Shown here: in pieces, positions 8,385 through 16,214 of the stretch | Layout: every line of letters starts with the position of its first letter | Numbering within the stretch: the first letter of the stretch is position 1 | Origin: Acidobacteriota bacterium | GTDB taxonomy: Bacteria > Acidobacteriota > Vicinamibacteria > Vicinamibacterales > UBA823 | Length of the DNA: 64,000 nucleotides | Direction of reading: 5' to 3' | NCBI GenBank assembly: GCA_002730735.1 | Contig: PCAU01000001.1 | Location: 296,361 to 360,360, forward strand | Position numbers and translations under genes: made by a program | Notes under the pieces: model-generated | Databases searched by the model: none | The model's input: the letters and a program-made list of their open reading frames with translations, nothing else | Told to the model about the DNA's origin: nothing

Positions 8385-8927
8385 CTATTTTTCATCAAAT
8401 CCGTGGCGATAGAGATGCCCATCGAAATAATCGCGCAGTGCTTCTTGGGTACTGCGAAATGCCAAATTGTGCCATGGGATCTCGTTCCGTGAGAAGCGGC
8501 CGATTTCGAGCGACTCCTCGCAATGGCGTAGAACGCCGCTGACCACTGTGGCAGCGTAGACGATGATGACAGGCGTGCGGCCGGTGTAAGAATAGATATT
8601 AATTAATCCGACGAGCCGCACATTGAGATTCGTTTCCTCGAGCGCCTCCCGAGTGGCGGCGGCCGTCATCTCCTCACCACGATCTACGTAGCCACCCGGA
8701 AACACCCATTTTCCAAAGCCTGGCTCGATCGCGCGGCGCACGAGTATGATTCGGTCATCTTCCATCCTAATGATCGTGCCGACCGCCACCTTCGGATCGA
8801 GGTAGACCACGTGTTCGCACTCCCCGCAAACGAGTCGTTCCGGTTCACCGGCCTTTATTAGTTTCGCTGTAAGCACACTGCTGCACAGAGGGCAGTAACG
8901 GTAGGCGTGTTCTTGTGACGGAGTCAT
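8385..8927 (-). CDS. NUDIX hydrolase with N-terminal zinc ribbon
   Basis: 180 residues. Two CxxC knuckles (CPLC near residue 12 and CGEC near 34) form a zinc ribbon like that of NADH pyrophosphatase NudC, followed by a NUDIX domain with VFPGGYVDRGE and REALEETNLNV. The family hydrolyses nucleoside diphosphates linked to another moiety; ADP-ribose, NADH or FAD are typical. The SQPWPFPxS element that marks NudC proper is absent, so NAD-capped substrates cannot be claimed. It is transcribed divergently from def; its 5' end lies about 40 bp from the def start and ends 13 bp from the thiI stop, convergently. Confidence 0.85.
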   Translation of the reverse strand: MTPSQEHAYRYCPLCSSVLTAKLIKAGEPERLVCGECEHVVYLDPKVAVGTIIRMEDDRIILVRRAIEPGFGKWVFPGGYVDRGEEMTAAATREALEETNLNVRLVGLINIYSYTGRTPVIIVYAATVVSGVLRHCEESLEIGRFSRNEIPWHNLAFRSTQEALRDYFDGHLYRHGFDEK

Positions 8928-8955
8928 CGTCTCAGTGTCTCACCTATTGCTCACG

Positions 8956-8961
8956 TATAAT
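8956..8961 (+). promoter_or_regulatory. TATAAT box, putative leaderless promoter of def
   Basis: A perfect TATAAT with 7 nt between its last base and the ATG at 8969, placing the expected transcription start on the start codon. GAGGG lies between, but is too close to act as a Shine-Dalgarno if transcription starts where expected. Confidence 0.5.
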
Positions 8962-8968
8962 CGAGGGA

Positions 8969-9493
8969 ATGTCTATCCTCAATGTTGCGCGTATGGGCAA
9001 CCCCGTGCTTCGTGAGAAAGCTCGGCCCGTTGAACGTTCGGAGTTGTTGACACCAGTCATACAGAAGTTAATCGATGACATGATCCAGACGATGGTTGAG
9101 TACCAAGGGATTGGATTAGCCGGACCACAAGTGCACGAGCAGCGGCAAATCTTCGTTGCTGGTATTGAGAATGGCGACGACCCGATGCCTCTCATAGTTG
9201 TCGTTAATCCTGTCCTTACGTTGCTTGGTAGTCCGACCGTCGAGGACTGGGAGGGTTGCTTGAGCATTCCGGATCTACGGGGACGGGTACCACGCGCGCC
9301 TGAAGTGGAATTGCGTGCACTCGACCGTTATGGTGAACCAATGCAACTTACCGCTCACGGCCTCGCCGCGCGTGTTATCCAGCACGAGACCGACCATCTT
9401 AACGGCGTGCTGTTTGTTGATCGAATGCAATCCTTCGACTCGCTCACTCATCTCAATGAGTTCTCTCGATTTTGGAACACAGAGAGAGACTAA
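8969..9493 (+). CDS. def: Peptide deformylase
   Basis: 174 residues. It removes the N-formyl group from nascent proteins using Fe2+ or Zn2+. All three motifs are intact: GIGLAGPQV (motif 1), EGCLSIP with the metal-binding cysteine (motif 2), and QHETDH with two metal histidines and the catalytic glutamate (motif 3). The N-terminus ILNVARMGNPVLREKA is standard. Start 8969 is chosen because the family begins here and because a TATAAT box directly precedes it; an upstream in-frame ATG at 8915 would overlap the NUDIX gene. No fmt gene is adjacent. Confidence 0.95.
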   Translation: MSILNVARMGNPVLREKARPVERSELLTPVIQKLIDDMIQTMVEYQGIGLAGPQVHEQRQIFVAGIENGDDPMPLIVVVNPVLTLLGSPTVEDWEGCLSIPDLRGRVPRAPEVELRALDRYGEPMQLTAHGLAARVIQHETDHLNGVLFVDRMQSFDSLTHLNEFSRFWNTERD

Positions 9494-9535
9494 TCACCAC
9501 TTTCCTGCTTCTTGGCTTCTGGACCAAAAATAATT

Positions 9536-11176
9536 CTAGGACCGGAGCCGCTTTTTCTCTGAAGCCCGTTCAGCTTGGAGACGTTCGAGGTCCACGGCCG
9601 AATGATCAGCGAATCGCATCGCGGCCGCGATAGCCCGGTGACCTGCCTTTTCGGCAATTAGTCGATGCATTGCTTGACAGACACGTCGATACGCTGGATG
9701 TCCCTGCGGGGCACTCCTGAGCTCAATCACGTGCATGGCTTCTCGCGCGTTCATGTGCATGTAAAAGCGGATACGGTATGCCATGGCGACTGCATACGGT
9801 GCCACCGCGCCGAGGGTCGCCTTCTGCAGAGCTTCGTGTAGCTCAACCGATGACTCCATGACCTGCCGCCAGTCGGCAAGGGCACCGGCTTCTTCGATTG
9901 CTGCTGGTTCGTTGAAGCCGTGGTCGGTTGTCAGATCCTGCCATTCAATGCTGAGCAAACGATGTCTTTGGAGATCGCGAAATGCGCCGTAGTCCGATAG
10001 CACATCGAAACGGTAACCAGTGCGCTCAAATGCGCGGCCCGGCTTATGGCGGCGGTTTGTCCTGGCGCCGATGTAGGCTTTTAAGATTGACGCCCGCTCG
10101 CTGGCCGACATCTGCCTCGCCATGGCGAGTAGCTGAGAATCTGGCAGGTTTGACACCGCATAGAGTGCGGCAGCGACCACTTTGACCTCGCCGTCTGGAT
10201 CAAAATCGACCAACGACACCTCATCTCGTAGTTGGGGGTCGATGTCAGCCAATACGGTCATTGATGTTTGTTTTAGGTCAGTCTGCGTAGTGCTTAGATA
10301 GTCGCTCCACAGAACGCCTCGGTTGGGCAGGTCAACACGTGTCAGGAACGCAGGGATCACCTTGCGCAGTTCAATTAGCATCATCTCCGCATATCGCTGC
10401 ATCTCGGTCAGTGGATGTGCGCGCATTTGTAGAAGCAATCTTTCATATGCCTGCCCAGACCCGAAAATGCCCACGTTGGATTGCGTTGCCGCCGGTAAGA
10501 GGCCACGTAATGTATCAAGGGCCTTCGCACGGATCGCTGCCCGGTAGACACCGTCCGAATCCTCTGGATCCTTCGGATGCTTGGCCTTGTAGTAATCCTG
10601 CATCGGTTCGATCCACCGGTTATAAATTTCGAAAGCGCGATCGAGGGTCCGGACGTACTGAGCGCGCAGTGTCGTCCCGTTAAGTTCTTCCGGGATTAAG
10701 TATTTCCAGTGGCCTTGCGGGCGGTCGGTGTAGGGTATGTAGCGTGTTGATTGTTCGAGATACGCTGCGAGCCTACCCCGCTCCAGCACCTTCGTTAGGA
10801 GGTTTGAGGCACCCTCACAGGCGATGTGCGCCCCGCCCAACTGAGCGACCGAGTCATCGCCGTACTCGTGGAAAACGCGTGTGTAGAGTCGCTCGGCACG
10901 CTCGACGCCAACATCTGGCGCCTGACGGTCGGCTCCGGAAACTTTGTCGGTGAATTCATCGAGAAACAGTCGACGCAGCGATTTTGCGGATCGCGAGTAT
11001 CGGGCAAAGAGTGCTCCCTTGACGACGTCCGGTAAATTTGTCAGCGCGAACACTGGTCCCTCGAGATTCGTGAAATACGGTTCGAGGAGCCGTCGTTCCT
11101 CTGGGGTGAATGATTCGGCAGATGGGCGTTCGTCGGGCACGCCGTATAATAGTCGGGCGGTGCGAGGTTCCGTCAA
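9536..11176 (-). CDS. Tandem-domain ThyX (flavin-dependent thymidylate synthase) relative
   Basis: 546 residues, about twice a normal ThyX. Each half has a ThyX-like fold. The first half contains RGRLAAYLEQSTRY (133-146), aligning with the ThyX motif RHRxxSxNExSxRY, and later LLPAATQSNVGIFGS and MRAHPLTEMQ. The second half contains RHRLLS (404-409), then NAREAMHVIELRSAPQGHPAYR, which resembles the C-terminal ThyX substrate-binding block. The first copy has lost the His and first Ser but kept E-x-S-x-RY; the second has kept RHRxxS but lost NExSxR. It is therefore probably derived from a ThyX duplication, and true dTMP synthesis is uncertain. The start is TTG 11176, supported by the strong ribosome site GGAGGAAGGAAGG just upstream. 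Confidence 0.8.
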   Translation of the reverse strand: MTEPRTARLLYGVPDERPSAESFTPEERRLLEPYFTNLEGPVFALTNLPDVVKGALFARYSRSAKSLRRLFLDEFTDKVSGADRQAPDVGVERAERLYTRVFHEYGDDSVAQLGGAHIACEGASNLLTKVLERGRLAAYLEQSTRYIPYTDRPQGHWKYLIPEELNGTTLRAQYVRTLDRAFEIYNRWIEPMQDYYKAKHPKDPEDSDGVYRAAIRAKALDTLRGLLPAATQSNVGIFGSGQAYERLLLQMRAHPLTEMQRYAEMMLIELRKVIPAFLTRVDLPNRGVLWSDYLSTTQTDLKQTSMTVLADIDPQLRDEVSLVDFDPDGEVKVVAAALYAVSNLPDSQLLAMARQMSASERASILKAYIGARTNRRHKPGRAFERTGYRFDVLSDYGAFRDLQRHRLLSIEWQDLTTDHGFNEPAAIEEAGALADWRQVMESSVELHEALQKATLGAVAPYAVAMAYRIRFYMHMNAREAMHVIELRSAPQGHPAYRRVCQAMHRLIAEKAGHRAIAAAMRFADHSAVDLERLQAERASEKKRLRS

Positions 11177-11201
11177 CCTTCCTTCCTCCCCGCGCTAGGT
11201 C

Positions 11202-11636
11202 ATGGGTAGTAGCTTTCATCACTCAATCGACGTCAGGTTTCGAGATTGTGATGAGTTTGGCCACGTGAACAACGCGGTTTACTTCACTTACCTCGAAGAA
11301 GCACGCTGGGTGTTTTTACGCCACTTGCAGGGCCGGTCCCGCGATCACGGCTTGACCGATAGCGACAGAGTGCCGAAGCAGCCGGGAACGATCCTGGCGC
11401 ACGCCGAATGTGACTTCCGATCGGAGGCTAAGTATGGTGACGTCCTTGATGTGTTGGTGAAGGTTTCCGCAGTTGGGCGTTCGAGTTTCAGTTACGAATA
11501 CGAGGTCATCGAAAAATCGAGCAGCCGACTGATAGCAACAGCGAAATCCGTGCAGGTGTCCTACGACGCCGTAGCCAAACGGCCGGTCCCCATTCCCAAT
11601 GCATTACGCGTTGTACTCGAGGAAACGTTACGGTGA
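11202..11636 (+). CDS. Acyl-CoA thioesterase of the hotdog (4HBT) family
   Basis: 144 residues, the size of YbgC/FadM-type thioesterases. The hotdog signature VRFRDCDEFGHVNNAVYFTY (about 11-30) carries the catalytic aspartate and the HVNN block; EARWVFL follows in the central helix. These enzymes hydrolyse acyl-CoA thioesters in the cytoplasm. It is divergent from the ThyX relative (25 bp between starts) and is followed 24 bp later by the glutaredoxin-like selenoprotein candidate, so the two are probably cotranscribed. Confidence 0.88.
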   Translation: MGSSFHHSIDVRFRDCDEFGHVNNAVYFTYLEEARWVFLRHLQGRSRDHGLTDSDRVPKQPGTILAHAECDFRSEAKYGDVLDVLVKVSAVGRSSFSYEYEVIEKSSSRLIATAKSVQVSYDAVAKRPVPIPNALRVVLEETLR

Positions 11637-11660
11637 TTCCGCAAGAGAGGAATGAGTAGC

Positions 11661-11885
11661 ATGAATCAGATCGTCTACATCTTCGGCAAAGACACGTGAC
11701 CTTATACCACTGCTGCCCGTGAGGACTATGCCAAGCGGAACATTGAGGTCGATTATGTCAACGTTAAGGAGGACGCTGACGGGTTGCGTCGCATGCTGGA
11801 GTACACTGGCGGTCGACGTAAGGTTCCAGTGATTGTTGAGAATGACACGGTCACGACAGGATTTGGCGGCACATGAGGGGTATGA
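11661..11885 (+). CDS. Glutaredoxin-like selenoprotein candidate with two in-frame TGA codons
   Basis: Reading from ATG 11661 gives a 74-residue protein if TGA at 11697-11699 and TGA at 11874-11876 are decoded as selenocysteine (U), ending at the TGA at 11883. The N-terminus is MNQIVYIFGKDT-U-PYTTAARED, with U exactly where glutaredoxins have the redox cysteine of CPYT. The middle has the thioredoxin-fold cis-proline block KVPVIVEND, and the C-terminus reads TGFGGT-U-G-V-stop. From memory this matches a small glutaredoxin-like family called Uxx-star, named for Sec followed by two residues and a stop; that identification needs a search. The purine-rich AAGAGAGG ends 10 nt before the start. A GC hairpin lies 17 nt after the second TGA. 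Ordinary annotation would stop at codon 12 and miss it. Read as a double frameshift-free pseudogene, the intact frame would be hard to explain. Confidence 0.82.
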
Positions 11886-12217
11886 TGGCTGCCGGTGGCA
11901 GCTTTATTATTGGGCGCCGAAGGGATTAAACGGTGCGTGTCTCTGTCAGTCAAGATTGACAGCTGGCGCGCGCGGCACGATAATTGCCGCTCGGAATCTC
12001 GGACCGTCGTAATTATCCTCAGTTGGGAGTCAGGCGCTTTTGTTCTTCAGTCGCATTTTTTCGATCCGCAAGGCGTCGTCGTTTACCCTGTTCACTCAGC
12101 ATTAGTTCTTCCGCCTACGTCGTTACTCTTCTCAGTCATCTCATTCTGCTTCATAAGCTCGGGGTTCCACTTCCATTCTGTGCTAGTGAATCCCGGTTTG
12201 TTTCATGACGAGGTGGT
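11886..12217. other. Intergenic stretch without a supported gene
   Basis: Apart from the hairpin above it holds two further inverted repeats: CTGTCA...TGACAG at 11943-11962, enclosing the near-palindrome GTCAAGATTGAC, and GCGGCA...TGCCGC at 11972-11990 with a 7-nt loop. Neither is followed by a T run. Open frames across it are hydrophobic and compositionally unlike neighbouring genes. A GAGGTGGT ribosome site for the next gene is at its end. Confidence 0.5.
11887..11903 (+). promoter_or_regulatory. Candidate bacterial SECIS hairpin (or terminator) of the selenoprotein gene
   Basis: GCTGCC and GGCAGC pair perfectly around a GGT loop, with a further G-U closing pair. The loop begins 17 nt after the second in-frame TGA, within the distance usual for bacterial SECIS elements, and opens with G. 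The following TTTATTATT also allows reading it as a weak intrinsic terminator. No equally good hairpin was found behind the first TGA; the best is CAC/GTG around 11708-11721. Confidence 0.5.
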
Positions 12218-13018
12218 ATGCACTATGAGCTGATTCCTGCGCACAACCCCGGGTCCTACACCGGGTCTGGTAACAATACCTATCTCCTTAACGGAAAATC
12301 ACCTGTGCTGATTGATGCGGGCACCGGTGATTCTCGGCATGTTACAGGCGTCGCCGACGCGTTAGTGCAGTCGCCGAGCACTTCGCTAACGAAGGTTCTC
12401 GTGACTCATGGGCACGCCGACCACGCTTCCGGCATTAGCGCACTCATGACAAGGTGGCCAGAGGTTGTGGCCGCTAAGATGCCTTGGCCGGAACGCGACG
12501 ATCGCTATTCGGTGTTCTGGACTCCAATCGCCGACGGTGATTTGATCCCAGCCGGTGATACAACACTCCAGGCTGTGCACACGCCAGGTCATGCGCCAGA
12601 CCATCTGTGCTTCTTGGATAGCACTTCCAGGGTTTTATTTACTGGCGACCTTGTGGTTAGCGGAAGTACCGTGATGATTCCAGGAAGTTCCGGGGGCGAC
12701 CTAGTCGCATATCTCGCGTCACTTCAGCGCGTGCTTTCGCTCAAGCCAACCCGGCTGCTCCCGGCGCATGGGCCCGCAATTGACGATCCAGTAACTCTTG
12801 TGCGGCACTACCTTGATCATCGCCAATCGCGTGAAGATCAAATCTTGGCGGCAATCCGAGCCGGTATTGACACAGTGGACGGGCTAGTGTCGCGTGTCTA
12901 TGGGTTTCTGGAGCCGCAACTCATTCCGGCAGCTCATGAAAGCGTTTTGGCACATCTAAAGAAGCTCCGCGTCGAAGATCGAATCCAAACCGACGCGAAC
13001 CGTTGGACATCGACCTAA
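12218..13018 (+). CDS. Metallo-beta-lactamase-fold hydrolase (LACTB2-like)
   Basis: 266 residues. The MBL metal motif THGHADH is at 63-69; further ligands are in HTPGHAPDHLCF, the FTGDLV aspartate and LPAHGP. The C-terminal 70 residues resemble the winged-helix tail of LACTB2-like proteins. This group includes endoribonucleases and hydrolases of thioesters; the substrate here cannot be assigned. There is no signal peptide. It starts at ATG 12218 behind a GAGGTGGT ribosome site and precedes the M20 dipeptidase by 44 bp. Confidence 0.85.
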   Translation: MHYELIPAHNPGSYTGSGNNTYLLNGKSPVLIDAGTGDSRHVTGVADALVQSPSTSLTKVLVTHGHADHASGISALMTRWPEVVAAKMPWPERDDRYSVFWTPIADGDLIPAGDTTLQAVHTPGHAPDHLCFLDSTSRVLFTGDLVVSGSTVMIPGSSGGDLVAYLASLQRVLSLKPTRLLPAHGPAIDDPVTLVRHYLDHRQSREDQILAAIRAGIDTVDGLVSRVYGFLEPQLIPAAHESVLAHLKKLRVEDRIQTDANRWTST

Positions 13019-13062
13019 GGTTGTTTGTCCGCTGTTGACTGAACGGCATCACGAAGGTCTAT

Positions 13063-14466
13063 ATGAACACCATCATCGATTTTATTCACACGAACCGAGA
13101 TCGTTACATTGACGAGTTGAAAGCCTACCTAGCGATTCCAAGTATCAGCGCGTTACCCGAGCACGCTGCGGACGTAAGACGCTGTGCAGAATGGACGGCG
13201 GAAGAAATGCAACGGGTCGGCTTGGATCACGTTCAGCTTTACGAGACACCCGGCAATCCGATCGTTTGCGGAGAATGGTTGAAGGCTGAGGGTGCGCCCA
13301 CCATTCTTTATTACGGACACTACGACGTCCAACCAGTCGACCCGCTAGAGCTTTGGGAATCGCCGCCTTTTGAAGCCACGGTGCGAAGTGGCGAGATCTA
13401 TGCGCGTGGCGCAGCCGACGACAAAGGCCAGGTGTTCATGCACCTTAAGGCGATCGAGGCGCACCTGAGACAAACCTCTAGGTTGCCGGTGAACATGAAG
13501 ATCGTTCTAGAGGGTGAAGAGGAGGTTGGTAGCGAGAACCTTGATGCCTTCATCCGCGATCGGCGTGATGAGTTGTCCGCCGACGTGGTCGTAATTTCCG
13601 ATTCCCCGATGTTCGATCGCGGCGTACCGTCCATTTGTTACGGTCTCCGAGGACTCACGTATTTCCAGATTGACCTCCGTGGTACGGCGAGCGACTTACA
13701 CTCTGGCTCGTTCGGTGGTGCGGTTGCCAATCCGGCTTTCGTATTGAGCCAGGTGCTCGCACAGATGAAAGACCGCGGCGGTCGGGTGAAGGTCCCAGGC
13801 TTCTATGATGCTGTACGTCCGTTGCGAGAGGAAGAGCGTGCCGAATTCAAGAAACTACCGTTCAACGAAAAGCATTACCGCAAGGAAATAGGGGCACCCA
13901 AATTGTTTGGCGAGAGGGATTACACAACGCTCGAACGTGTATGGGCTAGGCCGACGTTCGAAGTCAATGGTCTTCAGTCGGGCTTCACTGGTGATGGAGC
14001 TAAGACTGTTATTCCGGCGACCGCGACGGCGAAGGTAAGTATGCGGCTTGTGCCGGATCAGGAGCCTGATACGATCGCCGAACAGTTTGAGGACTATCTT
14101 CGCAAAGTTACGCCGAAGACGGTTACGTTAGCCGTTACACGCATGCATGGTGGGAGGCCTTGGATGACCGAATTTGACAATCCTTATGTGCAGGCCGCCG
14201 CCCGTGCGGTCGAGCGAGGCTTCGGACAACAACCTGTGTTTAACCGTGAAGGTGGTTCGATTCCGGTCGTGGCGACTTTCCAGGAGGTGCTTGATCTACC
14301 ATCGGTGCTGTTTGGGATTGGCCTACCAGACGAAAATGCACACGCGCCAAATGAAAGATTGGATCTCGGTAATTTTTTTAACGGCATCATTGCCTCAGCT
14401 TGTTTGTACGATGAGATTGGCCAGCTAACTGGTCACGCGGCAACCGCGGAATCGGGTGGTGGATGA
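13063..14466 (+). CDS. M20 family dipeptidase (CNDP/carnosinase-like)
   Basis: 467 residues, a dizinc peptidase of the ArgE/DapE/CNDP clan. Metal motifs: YGHYDVQ (H86, D88), GAADDKGQ with the bridging aspartate near 119-120, LEGEEEVGS with catalytic and metal glutamates (151-153), and a C-terminal HAPNE with the final histidine. The lid domain (about 190-370) contains DLHSGSFGG, typical of the dipeptidase branch. No signal peptide is seen, so it probably degrades imported dipeptides in the cytoplasm. Confidence 0.92.
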   Translation: MNTIIDFIHTNRDRYIDELKAYLAIPSISALPEHAADVRRCAEWTAEEMQRVGLDHVQLYETPGNPIVCGEWLKAEGAPTILYYGHYDVQPVDPLELWESPPFEATVRSGEIYARGAADDKGQVFMHLKAIEAHLRQTSRLPVNMKIVLEGEEEVGSENLDAFIRDRRDELSADVVVISDSPMFDRGVPSICYGLRGLTYFQIDLRGTASDLHSGSFGGAVANPAFVLSQVLAQMKDRGGRVKVPGFYDAVRPLREEERAEFKKLPFNEKHYRKEIGAPKLFGERDYTTLERVWARPTFEVNGLQSGFTGDGAKTVIPATATAKVSMRLVPDQEPDTIAEQFEDYLRKVTPKTVTLAVTRMHGGRPWMTEFDNPYVQAAARAVERGFGQQPVFNREGGSIPVVATFQEVLDLPSVLFGIGLPDENAHAPNERLDLGNFFNGIIASACLYDEIGQLTGHAATAESGGG

Positions 14467-14617
14467 CACCAGTCGATAGGTTATGAAGCAAGGCCTGTGC
14501 TGATGGTCAAAGGTATCGACCTGCAGCGACTAAGAAGAGCCAATATACCTTCTATAACCCTTTAGTTATTCTAAGTAGGGTCGAAGGCGAAGATGCAACC
14601 TCAATCTAACAGCAGCG

Positions 14618-14637
14618 CCGAGACAAACGTTTCTCGG
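14618..14637. other. Inverted repeat between convergent genes
   Basis: CCGAGA and TCTCGG are separated by 8 nt. It lies between the ends of two convergent genes and could act in transcription termination, but no T run follows on either strand. Confidence 0.3.
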
Positions 14638-14679
14638 AGAGAATGGTGGCAAGGTTCGCTACACTAACCGCAGTGGTAG

Positions 14680-15564
14680 TTAGTTCAAACTTGCCACTCG
14701 CCTTCGCAACATCTTGATGTGTTCCCAGATCTGCTCGTGTTCCGTCTGGCGATCCACTGGGACGTCACCGTTTCTGGTTCGCCCCGTAATGTGCAGGTAT
14801 GCTTCGAGGTCTCTCAGGGCGCCCGAGAAGTCTCGCAGGTGATAGGCCAGCAAGCCACGGTCGCGAAGATCGACGGCGCCAGATGGTTTAATGGCGAGGA
14901 GTAATTCAGTCACGTCACGCGCCTGTGGGAAAGAACGTAACCTGACGTACATTCGTTTCAAGTTTTCGAGGACTCGGACGATGATCTGTTTATCACTTGC
15001 CGGCTTGAGAAGTCGAAGGTCGAATTCGGCGTCGTCACCGAGATGTTGGTGGAGTAGTTCACGGCAGTCACCCTCGGCCATTATCCTGCCGTTATTGGAT
15101 GGGTCGATGACAAGTGGCATCTGTTTCCACTCCGATGATTCCGCTTGTAATCGTACTAGGAAGTGACTTGGAAAATTGACTCCCGCCGCACGAACTCCAG
15201 CTCGTTGAGCCACTTCAAGGAAGACAATCCCTAGTGTTACCGGAATGCCTGTCCGTCGATCGAGCACCTGATTCAGACAACTGTTTCTGGGATCTTCGTT
15301 GTCTGCAGGGTTGCTAGTAAAGCCCCGCTCCCGAAACAGGTAACGGCTGAGGATTTCGAACTGCGCTTGCTGAGTTTTGCCATCTCCGTCCGCTAGCCGC
15401 TTCCGTGCCTCGCTACCCATGCGGTCAAGACACTCGAGGGATGGCGTGGGGTTGAGGTGCGGGTGTTCGAGCCTGGCGATGAGCAGTGCTGCGCGTGCGA
15501 GGTCTGGAGCTTGGCCGCTGACCGTGTCAGCAAACTCGCGCGCCAGCTTATCAACATTGATCAT
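14680..15564 (-). CDS. SirB1-family transglutaminase-like/TPR protein
   Basis: 294 residues. The N-terminal two thirds form the SirB1 transglutaminase-like domain, with the typical blocks NSCLNQVLDRRTGIPVTLG and GVNFPSHFLVRL; the C-terminal third is a TPR-like helical repeat (RDVTELLLAIKPS, LRDLEAYLHIT). Residues equivalent to the catalytic Cys/His are C95 (in NSCLNQV) and H158 (in FPSHFLV), but family members are often considered non-enzymatic. The function is unknown; a cytoplasmic scaffold or protease-like role is possible. It begins a minus-strand group but lies 3' of DUF1684 by 24 bp. Confidence 0.85.
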   Translation of the reverse strand: MINVDKLAREFADTVSGQAPDLARAALLIARLEHPHLNPTPSLECLDRMGSEARKRLADGDGKTQQAQFEILSRYLFRERGFTSNPADNEDPRNSCLNQVLDRRTGIPVTLGIVFLEVAQRAGVRAAGVNFPSHFLVRLQAESSEWKQMPLVIDPSNNGRIMAEGDCRELLHQHLGDDAEFDLRLLKPASDKQIIVRVLENLKRMYVRLRSFPQARDVTELLLAIKPSGAVDLRDRGLLAYHLRDFSGALRDLEAYLHITGRTRNGDVPVDRQTEHEQIWEHIKMLRRRVASLN

Positions 15565-15588
15565 CTGATTCGAAGTCCATGCATTTCT

Positions 15589-16212
15589 TTAATTATCCCA
15601 TTCTCCCGGGAGCCGCTCCCCAGCGAGGACCGCTAATGCCAACTGGTTCTCGAGTGGCGGGAACGGGCAGTCGAAGCGCACGTCATAGTAGCAAAATGGG
15701 TGATAGGCGGTATTGAAGTCGAGGTCGTAGATTCCCGTTGGTGTCACCACCAGGTCAAGGTAACGTCCAGCAGGATAAGTCTCCCTGCCATTCGTCAGAT
15801 CGCCAAATGGCACGAACAGGCTGTTGTTGTTGGATGCTAAGACTTCGACAAAAGCTGACAGCGTGACAGGATTTCCCTCGAGTTGAAATTCTAGGACTCC
15901 CACGCGGCGCATTGACCTCCGCTTGCCCGTCGATGTGGGGATTTCGAAGATTGTTTGTTCACTGTCAACGCGGAGCGATGCAGGGATTCGGTAATCGACA
16001 TCAGGTAAGAAGTAACTTAGTGGAAGAAGGTCTTGACGGCGAGAAACAGGGACTGGGGAATCCGCACTATTTTCAAACGCCTGGTCCTTGGCTGTCCGCG
16101 ATGCGAGGAGTGTGTCGACGTAGGACAGATCATCCGGTGGAGGAGCACTACAGGCGCTCACCGCAATAAGCACGGCCGCACTCCAGGGTGCGGTGGTTGA
16201 CCCTCTAGTCAT
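15589..16212 (-). CDS. DUF1684 lipoprotein
   Basis: 207 residues. The N-terminus has a lipoprotein signal (AVLIAVSAC, lipid-attached Cys near residue 21). The rest carries the DUF1684 hallmarks: YPAGRYLDL, then YDLDFNTAYHPFCYYDVRFD, then CPFPPLENQLALAVLAGE. This family is common in Acidobacteriota and Bacteroidota; its function is not known, and the conserved DFN, HPFCYYD and CP residues suggest a binding or catalytic site. The stop is 2 bp before the ATG of nothing on this strand; the TPR gene ends 3 bp upstream, so they are probably cotranscribed. Confidence 0.85.
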   Translation of the reverse strand: MTRGSTTAPWSAAVLIAVSACSAPPPDDLSYVDTLLASRTAKDQAFENSADSPVPVSRRQDLLPLSYFLPDVDYRIPASLRVDSEQTIFEIPTSTGKRRSMRRVGVLEFQLEGNPVTLSAFVEVLASNNNSLFVPFGDLTNGRETYPAGRYLDLVVTPTGIYDLDFNTAYHPFCYYDVRFDCPFPPLENQLALAVLAGERLPGEWDN

Positions 16213-16214
16213 TG

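Noticed and set aside
11151..11156. TATAAT near the start of the ThyX relative
   Set aside because: It lies inside coding sequence (the codons for LLY) and on the wrong side for the thioesterase at usual spacing; taken as coincidence.
11895..12233. Open frame of 112 codons downstream of the selenoprotein candidate
   Set aside because: Hydrophobic, no family sense, overlaps the start of the MBL gene and the hairpin region; composition unlike neighbours.
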